Source: Taibaiella sp041660405 | Lineage (GTDB): Bacteria > Bacteroidota > Bacteroidia > Chitinophagales > Chitinophagaceae | Reading direction: 5' to 3' | NCBI GenBank assembly: GCA_041660405.1 | Contig: JBAZWL010000013.1 | Coordinates: 50,975-114,974, forward strand | DNA: 64,000 nt | Shown: positions 16,341 to 22,673 of the stretch, in pieces | Layout of the letters: each line of letters begins with the position of its first letter | Position numbering within the stretch: position 1 is the stretch's first letter | The notes under the pieces: generated by a model | What the model was told of the DNA's origin: nothing | The model's input: the letters and a program-made list of their open reading frames with translations, nothing else | Database searches by the model: none | Translations under genes and position numbers: made by a program

Positions 16341-16411
16341 CTAAGAAATCCTTAGTATCGTATCAAGTGAAAATCTAAGATTATCTTAGTCCTCTATACA
16401 AAAGGACTAAG
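16341..16411. promoter_or_regulatory. tandem CTAAG-N5-CTTAG palindromes (sites B and C) at the XRE promoter
   Basis: Two exact copies, 16341-16355 and 16375-16389, lie 34 bases apart between divergent genes. A further CTAAG half-site at 16407-16411 forms a 9-bp inverted repeat (CTTAGTCCT/AGGACTAAG) with the end of site C, just before the XRE start. This is the expected layout for an autoregulated repressor with cooperative binding. Confidence 0.65.
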
Positions 16412-16415
16412 ATGG

Positions 16416-16718
16416 ATGTCAGGTTCAAGCCCTCTTCCTAAACGATTAAAAGAAGCGCGCCTTGCTTCTGGACTATCCCAAAAAAGCTTAGGGATAGCTG
16501 CTGGCATTGATGAATTTTCTGCAAGTCCAAGAATGAATCAATATGAGACAGGTAAGCATATCCCTGACTATTCGACACTGACTAAAATTGCCAAAGTACT
16601 GAAGGTTCCTGTAGCCTATTTCTACGCTAAGGATGATGTATTAGCTGAAATCATTAAAGTAGCTGGGCTTCTTACAGCGGAAGAGCGTAAAAAGACGTTA
16701 AAATTGCTTTCAGTTTAA
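16416..16718 (+). CDS. XRE family transcriptional regulator
   Basis: The 100-residue protein is almost entirely one helix-turn-helix XRE/Cro domain: RLKEARLASGLSQKSLGIAAG (first helices and turn), SPRMNQYETGKHIPDYSTL and KIAKVLKVPVAYFYA. A short helical tail probably dimerises it. It lies between two sets of palindromes, B/C immediately upstream and D downstream before the TIGR04255 gene. It is therefore the natural candidate to bind CTAAG-N5-CTTAG and repress both itself and the neighbouring cargo genes. Confidence 0.9.
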   Translation: MSGSSPLPKRLKEARLASGLSQKSLGIAAGIDEFSASPRMNQYETGKHIPDYSTLTKIAKVLKVPVAYFYAKDDVLAEIIKVAGLLTAEERKKTLKLLSV

Positions 16719-16814
16719 CTCCATGATCTTTATAAAATAATTTAATATTAATACCATAAACTATTAACAAAAAATCAGTTATAATATGTAATTGAACAAC
16801 ACTTGCTAATAATA

Positions 16815-16828
16815 CTAGGATTACCTAG
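16815..16828. promoter_or_regulatory. variant palindrome (site D) before the TIGR04255 gene
   Basis: CTAGG-ATTA-CCTAG ends two bases before the ATG at 16831 and overlaps the place where a ribosome site should be. With its flanks (ATACTA..GGATTAC..TAG) it is nearly the same as site A apart from a shifted base on each arm. A TATAAT at 16780-16785 lies upstream. This may be a weaker site for the same regulator. Confidence 0.45.
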
Positions 16829-16830
16829 AA

Positions 16831-17601
16831 ATGAATGAAACTATTAAATATATCAACCCTCCTATCGTGGAAGCGCTAATAGATATTCAGGTGGATCCTG
16901 CTCTTACGATTTCTCCTGCAGAGATAGAAAGCCTACATAAGGAACTATCTGAAAAATATCCCAATAAAAATGAACGTAGACGATGGGAAACTAAAATTGA
17001 GCTAAAAGAAGGTGCCTCTGTAGTAGATGCCACCCCTAAGGATCAGGGAATTGATGGATATCAATTTTGGTCCCCTGACAAAAAACAAATTTGCCAGTAT
17101 AGATTAAATGGATTCACCCTAAGTAGACTAAAACCATATGAATCTTGGGAAAAACTTCTTCCTGAAGCAATGGAATTATGGGAAATTTATCAACATAGAT
17201 TTGAACCTGTGAACACAGCTCGATTCGCAGTAAGATTTATAAATTTAATTGAGATCCCCCAAGAAAAAATTAAACTTGAGGATTATTTTATAAAACCTCC
17301 TGCATCAGTAAATAATGCATCAGAAGGGTTAGAACATTTTTTTCAGCGTCTAAGCATCCGGCTAAATGATAACATCAATGCGATCACAACCTTAGCATTA
17401 CAGGATAGAAATTCTTTAAAAACAACAGTATTATTGGATATAGATGTATCTTCTAATATCAATATAAAACTTCCTTTGGAAACTGGGGAAATAAAACGAA
17501 TTTTAAAAGAACTTCATGATCATTTGATTAATATATTTGAAAAATCTATTACGCAAAAAACAAGGAATTTATTTAATGAACGCCTATCAACAAACAATTA
17601 A
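16831..17601 (+). CDS. TIGR04255 family protein
   Basis: The 256-residue protein has the features of the sporadically distributed TIGR04255 family: an opening YINPPIVEALIDIQVDPA, the SRLKPYESWEKLLPEAMELW region, and FAVRFINLIEIPQEKIKLEDYF. The middle is followed by a beta-rich TVLLDIDVSS segment and a C-terminal helix. The biochemical role is not known to me. It overlaps the next gene by 26 bases and begins a three-gene cassette at the right end of the element, downstream of the XRE repressor. Confidence 0.85.
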   Translation: MNETIKYINPPIVEALIDIQVDPALTISPAEIESLHKELSEKYPNKNERRRWETKIELKEGASVVDATPKDQGIDGYQFWSPDKKQICQYRLNGFTLSRLKPYESWEKLLPEAMELWEIYQHRFEPVNTARFAVRFINLIEIPQEKIKLEDYFIKPPASVNNASEGLEHFFQRLSIRLNDNINAITTLALQDRNSLKTTVLLDIDVSSNINIKLPLETGEIKRILKELHDHLINIFEKSITQKTRNLFNERLSTNN

Positions 17602-18052
17602 TCCTGGATTGTTTTTTCAACATACTCCCGCTATAAGCAAGATCGGAACTGATTTGAAAGATAGATTCACTCCCATCTTAGATAATCTTTCAATCAGCAG
17701 AGGATGGCGCAATTCACTATTAAATCAGATTGAGGAAATTAGTGATGAATGTCAAAATAAAGATTGGGATGGAGATGATGCATTACCTGTAAAACAATAC
17801 GCCAAATTTGTAGCAAGGAAGTTTGTTTTGTGTCTTCCAGAAAATATTACCCCCCCAGAAGTTACAATTACACCAGAAGGATATTTTGCTTTTGATTGGA
17901 TGAAAAAGAAAAATCATATTTTATCTGTTGAAGTTTTAGAAAATATTCTCATTTATGCTTGTATTTTGGGAGACAAAAAAGAATATGGAGAGTTCCTCTT
18001 TTATAATGAAATTTCTAAACCACTTAGCACTTTACTTAAAGAATACTTTTAA
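17576..18052 (+). CDS. middle protein of the TIGR04255 cassette
   Basis: The 158-residue protein is read from the ATG at 17576, which follows an AAGGAA ribosome site inside the end of the TIGR04255 gene. The motif DECQNKDWDGDDALPVKQYA (small acidic loop after Trp) and the strand pair PEVTITPEGYFAFDW look conserved in character. I recall such proteins as companions of TIGR04255 genes but cannot name a domain. It overlaps the next gene by 47 bases. Confidence 0.7.
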   Translation: MNAYQQTINPGLFFQHTPAISKIGTDLKDRFTPILDNLSISRGWRNSLLNQIEEISDECQNKDWDGDDALPVKQYAKFVARKFVLCLPENITPPEVTITPEGYFAFDWMKKKNHILSVEVLENILIYACILGDKKEYGEFLFYNEISKPLSTLLKEYF

Positions 18053-18500
18053 TAAAAAATTCTCCTTTCTTATTAAAAAGTCAAAAAAAGTCCAAGTCTC
18101 TTTTGATCCTACAGTAGAGTCAACCGAACCACTTGCGCGTTTCATAACTGACAAAAAAAAGAATATTTATGCTACTGGTAAAGTAAGACCGAATGCCTTT
18201 CATCCACATCCCGAGCGCAGGGATTTATCTGTCTATAGAACAAAGAATATATCAGACCAAGAGATATGGTTTATCTCTGATAAGTTTTGTACGGCAGCAA
18301 GACCAGACAAACCAGCAGTTGCGCGGGCAGAAATCCCAGCAAACTTACCTCCTATTCACAGCCTACGCTTAGTACCTGATGGAAACCCGCACCCGCGCCA
18401 TCTCAATATAGAGGATTTTCCTCCCCTATCATCCCCTGCGCTTACAATTATAAAAACTCAAATGGCTAACGAAGCAATGACTTATATGCGAGCCGATTAA
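18006..18500 (+). CDS. third protein of the TIGR04255 cassette
   Basis: The protein of about 164 residues has the core EPLARFITDKKKNIYATGKV, RPNAFHPHPERRDLSVYRT and ISDQEIWFISDKF, followed by a C-terminal RLVPDGNPHPRHLNIEDFP. The His/Pro-rich centre is the most conserved-looking part. The start is uncertain: ATG codons at 17955, 17985 and 18006 are all in frame, and none has an ideal ribosome site. The gene overlaps the preceding one, which suggests the three products are made together. Confidence 0.65.
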   Translation: MKFLNHLALYLKNTFNKKFSFLIKKSKKVQVSFDPTVESTEPLARFITDKKKNIYATGKVRPNAFHPHPERRDLSVYRTKNISDQEIWFISDKFCTAARPDKPAVARAEIPANLPPIHSLRLVPDGNPHPRHLNIEDFPPLSSPALTIIKTQMANEAMTYMRAD

Positions 18501-18540
18501 CCCTAAATTCTTTTAGTTTTGTTAAGTGCTCAAGTTATTT

Positions 18541-18559
18541 GGGGGTATATTTAGGGGTA
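18541..18559 (+). repeat. GGGGTA repeats, likely integrase arm sites (right end)
   Basis: GGGGGTA (18541-18547) and AGGGGTA (18553-18559) lie about 55 bases inside the right attachment repeat. They match the four copies at the left end. This supports their role as integrase arm sites. Confidence 0.5.
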
Positions 18560-18614
18560 TGTTAGAAAATTATATTAAATAAATACTTAAGTATCAATGT
18601 ATTATATGGTTAAC

Positions 18615-18634
18615 TCAATTCCCACCGCCTCCAT
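18615..18634 (+). repeat. attR core repeat
   Basis: This is the second identical copy of the 20-base ssrA 3' segment. Just upstream the sequence no longer resembles tmRNA, so this copy is the leftover chromosomal end of the original gene, displaced about 11.3 kb by the insertion. Confidence 0.92.
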
Positions 18635-18642
18635 ATTTTCAT

Positions 18643-18672
18643 AAAAGCCTTGATTCACAAGGCTTTTTTATT
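18643..18672 (+). terminator. original ssrA terminator, displaced by the element
   Basis: AAAAGCCTTG, loop ATTCA and the complementary arm, followed by T6, form a strong intrinsic terminator. It is nearly identical to the hairpin at 7348. It now closes off transcripts leaving the element before dinD. Confidence 0.8.
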
Positions 18673-18721
18673 TAAAATCCATTCTAATAAAATACATAAA
18701 ATACTATGCAAGGAGCAAATC

Positions 18722-19612
18722 ATGAAAACGGATCTTATCCAAAATTTAACTCATACCTTTGAATCCCACGCCCAAAAAACTGATGATGATATTGAATTCT
18801 GGCTTGCGCGAGATATACAACGTTTACTTGGGTATAGTAAATGGGATAATTTCTTAAATGTTGTTTCAAAAGCAAAAATAGCCTGTGAAATTTCTAGTTA
18901 CCCAGTCTCTGATCATTTTGCCGACGTCGGCAAAACGATCACTATGCCAAAAGGAGCAGAAAAAGAAATCCCAGACATGATGCTAACACGTTATGCCTGC
19001 TACCTAATTGCTCAAAACGGTGATCCCAAAAAACAAGAAATTGCTTTTGCCCAAACTTACTTTGCTCTACAAACTCGACGCGCCGAATTAATTGAGCAAC
19101 GTCTATTAGAAACAGAACGTTTATCTGCACGAAAAAAACTTTCTATTACTGAAAAAGAACTCTCAAAAATTATTTTTGAACAAACCGGAAGTACTCAAAA
19201 TTTTGCCCTAATACGCAGTAAAGGTGACCATGCATTATTTGGGAAATCCACCCAAACCATGAAAGCCCAATGGCAAATTCCAGTAAACCGTCCTTTAGCT
19301 GATTTTGCACCAACAATTATTTTAAAAGCAAAAGATTTCGCCGCGGAAATCACTATTTTTAACGCTCAAGAACATAATATGAAAAGCGAAATTGAAATCT
19401 CCGGTGAGCATATAACTAATAATGAAGCTGTACGCAAAACTCTTTTAGAGCGAGGCATCCAGCCCGAAAATCTTTCTCCAACCGAGGATGTTAAAAAAGT
19501 TGAGCGTCGCCTGGCGACAGAGCAGAAAAAATCACTAAAACATTTGGTGGCATTAGAAGAGACCATACCAATTAACATTAATCATTCAAAGGAAAATAAA
19601 CAAAATGGGTAA
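18722..19612 (+). CDS. dinD: DNA damage-inducible protein D (DinD)
   Basis: The 296-residue protein is close in size to Escherichia coli DinD, an inhibitor of RecA activity. It has a BRO-N-like N-terminal half (DDIEFWLARDIQRLLGYSKWDNFLNVVSKA) and the KGAEKEIPDMMLTRYACYLIAQNGDPKK segment. The C-terminal half contains QTGSTQNFALIRSKGDHALFG. The ATG at 18722 follows an AAGGAG site. An upstream in-frame start at 18650 lies in the terminator and is rejected. It stands just outside attR and overlaps the next gene by eight bases. No clear LexA box was found nearby. Confidence 0.88.
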   Translation: MKTDLIQNLTHTFESHAQKTDDDIEFWLARDIQRLLGYSKWDNFLNVVSKAKIACEISSYPVSDHFADVGKTITMPKGAEKEIPDMMLTRYACYLIAQNGDPKKQEIAFAQTYFALQTRRAELIEQRLLETERLSARKKLSITEKELSKIIFEQTGSTQNFALIRSKGDHALFGKSTQTMKAQWQIPVNRPLADFAPTIILKAKDFAAEITIFNAQEHNMKSEIEISGEHITNNEAVRKTLLERGIQPENLSPTEDVKKVERRLATEQKKSLKHLVALEETIPININHSKENKQNG

Positions 19613-20087
19613 GAGAATAGGAGAAATGGATTCCGCCACAAGTGGGTGGGCCATGCAAAATATAAATATGCACGCAAATAATATTTGGAATATGCATTCC
19701 AACGCGGCAGAAAGAATTATCAAGATTTTACTCTTTCTTAGCTCTGGTGGAGTGGTAACGATCCTGGCTTATATTTCTAATACGACAAAAAACGCAGGAG
19801 CATTTTGTCTATCTGGATCATTAATAATGTTTTTGTTAGGATTATCGATAGCAACTTTTTTAGTTGCCTATGACTATTATGTATCGCGTACTTACTTAAT
19901 CAGATTCTGTAAAGATTACTCTGATTTTACTGAGAATAAAATTTCTTTTGACCAGATTTGGCATTTTAGCTCAAACAGAAAAAGTGGTGCACACCTAATA
20001 TGGATGGGATTAATTTGCTTTTTCTTTATAGCCTTAGGCGTAACTTTGGGATTATGTGGATACCTTAACAATACTATTACTGTATAA
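19605..20087 (+). CDS. small membrane protein coupled to dinD
   Basis: The 160-residue protein has three hydrophobic spans, roughly at residues 40-58, 67-90 and 130-153. The N-terminal segment is polar and Met/Asn/His-rich (WAMQNINMHANNIWNMHSNAAER). A Tyr-rich loop (VAYDYYVSRTYLIRF) lies between spans two and three. The function is unknown. The start overlaps the dinD stop, so the pair is translated together. This suggests a joint role in a damage or stress response. Confidence 0.65.
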   Translation: MGKRIGEMDSATSGWAMQNINMHANNIWNMHSNAAERIIKILLFLSSGGVVTILAYISNTTKNAGAFCLSGSLIMFLLGLSIATFLVAYDYYVSRTYLIRFCKDYSDFTENKISFDQIWHFSSNRKSGAHLIWMGLICFFFIALGVTLGLCGYLNNTITV

Positions 20088-20093
20088 TATCAA

Positions 20094-20226
20094 AGTATCC
20101 TGCTCTGCTTCGGCATCAGGCATTCGAGACTACACAAAGGTCCGCCCAGTGTAGCCGGCTCAATGTGAAGATAACAATTCATATTGAAGCTGTGTACAAG
20201 GCTTCTTCGGAAGCCTTTTGTTTTTT
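20094..20226 (+). ncRNA. candidate structured small RNA
   Basis: The 133-base gap after the membrane protein gene folds into four consecutive hairpins. The first is CCTG..TGC-TTCG-GCA..CAGG (about 20100-20120). The second is CTACAC/GTGTAG (20130-20154). The third is a 12-bp stem GCT-CAATGTGAA/TTCATATTG-A-AGC with one bulge and one G-T pair (about 20157-20192). The last is a TTCG-loop terminator. Protein-coding potential is absent. It could be a small RNA or a structured 3' untranslated region of the dinD operon. No known RNA family was recognised. Confidence 0.4.
20198..20226 (+). terminator. strong TTCG-loop terminator
   Basis: AAGGCTTC-TTCG-GAAGCCTT followed by TTGTTTTTT is a textbook intrinsic terminator. 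It ends the dinD transcript (or the RNA candidate) before the convergent gene at 20246. Confidence 0.9.
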
Positions 20227-20245
20227 ATAATTCACAAAATCTTCC

Positions 20246-21604
20246 TCAACCCATTCTATTATTCATCGCCCTCTTAAAACTCCCCTTATTCATAGGTTGA
20301 TCTATTTTTGCAGCCACCTCAGAAAAATCCTCAATATCTTTTTCAGAAAATTGCTCCGGTGCTTTTTTCATCGCATGTTTAAAGTGATCATACGCTTCTT
20401 TATAATTTCCTAAAACCCGATGCGAAGATGCCACCATTAAATGCACTCTTGCATAATCTCTAGGTTCTAAATGATTAATAGCACAGCGCATTGTATCTTT
20501 TTCAAAATAATCGACCACAGTTTTAAGTCTTGATCGATGATTATTATAAAGTGCGCCACGTGTTTGGGCCTCTAATGTATCAAGATTAGTACGTAAATAA
20601 GGTAAAGCAGAAGCTAAACAAATGTCCTGGGTTTTAAAATAATCATAACTATATTCATAAGCCTCGGGTAATTGCCCGTCACGTGGTAATAAAGTAAAAG
20701 AATCAAAATGCGTGACCATTTTTTCTAATTGTTGATGGAAGAATGGAAAATGTTCTTTTATTAAACCTTCGGGAATAAAGTGCATTAAGTGCGCAAATAT
20801 TTCATTAGTGCGTATAACTTCATCTGTAAAACGTTGCAATTGACTATTGATAAAATCTACAACATGTAAAAACGCAAATAAGCTTTTCCAATATTCTAAA
20901 GCTGGAATTTTATATTGATTAGCAATCGCATGTGCTGTTTCAATTTGATGTTTCTCATCCGCTGTTAATGAAGTAGGATTAATATGATGCTTATTAAACA
21001 AATCTCTTAACTTTTCTATTTTTTGCATATTCTGCGCAAAAATCTGATTGGCTCGTTTACAAAATTCTACAGAAGAAAATGCTCCATCATTGTGTTTATT
21101 ATACAAATCATTAAAAGCATGGGTTATTTCATGTAGCAACAAACTGCTAGGTTTGGTCAAAGCCCTCTCGCTCAAATTAGGCTGCGCTTCTTTGCTACCT
21201 GCTTCATTGAGTGTGTAAATAATAATGGCATCAGCATCAGGGAAAAAAGTGCCAAGAGCTTTGCCCGTAGTTCTCACATCGGAAGATACGGCAATTTTAA
21301 GTTCAGGGCGCAGACCCAAAGTGACTTTAATAATGCGTTGTGCCAAAGGTCCTCTTTGCGCAGCCTCTAAAATTTTGTCAATAAATGCCGAGCACTCATT
21401 TTCTGATGCGCCTAAAAATCCAGCAATATTATTTCTATTTAAGATAGGATCTTGTAGATATGGCATACTCCAGATGGATGTACGAGGAGAATAGCGTAAG
21501 CAATTTCCCACAGCTGATGAATTCTGGCTGTTTTCAATTAGATGACGATTGATGAGATAGCTAAGTACAAGAAGCCCGAGGGCAGTGTAAACAAAATTTT
21601 TCAT
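20246..21604 (-). CDS. membrane-anchored HExxH putative metalloprotease
   Basis: The 452-residue protein begins with an uncleaved-looking signal anchor (residues 4-19). H158-E-I-T-H162 sits in LLLHEITHAFNDLYN. A downstream TNEIFAHL (E268) fits the third zinc ligand of gluzincins. The C-terminal part (RVHLMVASSHRVLGNYKEAYDHFKHAMKKAP) looks like one or two TPR repeats. The overall family is not recognised. The anchor predicts a periplasmic catalytic domain. Substrate and role are unknown. It is a single gene, convergent with the dinD operon. Confidence 0.65.
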   Translation of the reverse strand: MKNFVYTALGLLVLSYLINRHLIENSQNSSAVGNCLRYSPRTSIWSMPYLQDPILNRNNIAGFLGASENECSAFIDKILEAAQRGPLAQRIIKVTLGLRPELKIAVSSDVRTTGKALGTFFPDADAIIIYTLNEAGSKEAQPNLSERALTKPSSLLLHEITHAFNDLYNKHNDGAFSSVEFCKRANQIFAQNMQKIEKLRDLFNKHHINPTSLTADEKHQIETAHAIANQYKIPALEYWKSLFAFLHVVDFINSQLQRFTDEVIRTNEIFAHLMHFIPEGLIKEHFPFFHQQLEKMVTHFDSFTLLPRDGQLPEAYEYSYDYFKTQDICLASALPYLRTNLDTLEAQTRGALYNNHRSRLKTVVDYFEKDTMRCAINHLEPRDYARVHLMVASSHRVLGNYKEAYDHFKHAMKKAPEQFSEKDIEDFSEVAAKIDQPMNKGSFKRAMNNRMG

Positions 21605-21653
21605 GCTTTAAAAGACTCTTTTAAGAAAAGGAACATGTTAGCATAATAACCAA

Positions 21654-22544
21654 TTAATCGCAATCGGTGTTTGTCTCTTTGTTCACTCCCAATGCCAACA
21701 AAGCCCCACCTAAAACTATGATCACCCCGGTAATCTGTAAAAACTTCAATTCCTCACCTAATAAAAGAACGCCCACCAACACCACAAACACCGGCTCTAA
21801 AACACCTAAGATTGAAGCTTTCTCTGAGCTAATATATTTTAAACCTTCAAGTAATAATAAAATGGGAATGGCTGTTGAAATAATGCCAAGGCCCAGACTA
21901 TGTAACCAGAATGCTGAGTCTGCAGGCACTGTAAATGTTTTTGCAGAAAATGCGTAAATAAAACAATAAATACAACAGCCGATGGAAACCATTAATGCAG
22001 AAAGCAAAGGATGAAGTTGATTATATTTTTTGCTGGCCATAATATAAAGCGCATAACCGGCTGCAGATAATAAACCTAATAAAATCCCAAAAAAATGAAA
22101 ATCTTTGCCAATATCTGCGAGAAATAATAAACCCAATACAATTAAAACGGCCGAGATATAATAACTTTTATGAATATTATGTTTATAAAAAAAACGATTG
22201 CAAAGCACAACGATGGCTGGATAAGTAAAGAAAATAACCATCGCCAAGCCAGTGCCAATATATGTGGATGAATAAAAAAATGCATAAGTCGATGTGCCAT
22301 AAAAAATTGCACTGGCCACTAAAATAATGAGCATCACGGGAATATCGATTCTTATTTCTTTTAATTTTGGCAGCATTACCAGCGCAATAAAAACACCGGC
22401 AATAAGAAAACGCCAAAATAGCATATTGGCAATATCGCCTGAAGATTGCAGTGCACCGTATCCAAAAAATCCTAAGAATCCGTACAAGAATCCGGATAGG
22501 ATAATATAAATAATGCCTCTTATTTCATTGCTAGAATTTTTCAT
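21654..22544 (-). CDS. EamA/DMT-type transporter
   Basis: The 296-residue inner-membrane protein has ten hydrophobic spans in two homologous halves, as in EamA drug/metabolite transporters. Recognisable segments are IIYIILSGFLYGFLGFFGYG at the start, ALYIMASKKYN in the middle and LEPVFVVLVGVLLLGEEL near the end, the typical EPV...GxxxLGE signature of the second repeat. The substrate cannot be predicted. It is monocistronic, 49 bases upstream of the HExxH gene start. Confidence 0.9.
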   Translation of the reverse strand: MKNSSNEIRGIIYIILSGFLYGFLGFFGYGALQSSGDIANMLFWRFLIAGVFIALVMLPKLKEIRIDIPVMLIILVASAIFYGTSTYAFFYSSTYIGTGLAMVIFFTYPAIVVLCNRFFYKHNIHKSYYISAVLIVLGLLFLADIGKDFHFFGILLGLLSAAGYALYIMASKKYNQLHPLLSALMVSIGCCIYCFIYAFSAKTFTVPADSAFWLHSLGLGIISTAIPILLLLEGLKYISSEKASILGVLEPVFVVLVGVLLLGEELKFLQITGVIIVLGGALLALGVNKETNTDCD

Positions 22545-22673
22545 ATAATCATGATAGTCATTTTAAAGGGGAAATGTCCATTGTTGCCATAAGTCCTGCA
22601 TTAAATCTTAATATTATCTTAATAATTATAATTTATACTAATTGCTAAATTCCACTAAGACTAAGGCAAAGCG

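Larger units (their letters stand above)
7295..18634. mobile_element. ssrA-integrated element of about 11.3 kb (P4/satellite-like)
   Basis: The element is bounded by identical 20-bp direct repeats, the left one being the functional 3' end of ssrA. In order it contains an unknown protein, a tyrosine integrase, an unknown protein, AlpA, a CHC2 primase fragment, a TOPRIM/helicase protein, a DUF5681-like protein, another unknown protein, three membrane or zinc-ribbon genes on the minus strand, an XRE regulator and a TIGR04255 three-gene cassette. No capsid, terminase, conjugation or relaxase gene is visible. It is therefore a replication-competent cargo island or satellite needing a helper, not a full prophage or ICE. 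Confidence 0.9.

Noticed and set aside
20094..20226. Signal recognition particle RNA or tRNA fragment
   Set aside because: The SRP core GGAAG...GCAGC and a tRNA T-loop are both missing, so only an unnamed structured RNA candidate is listed.
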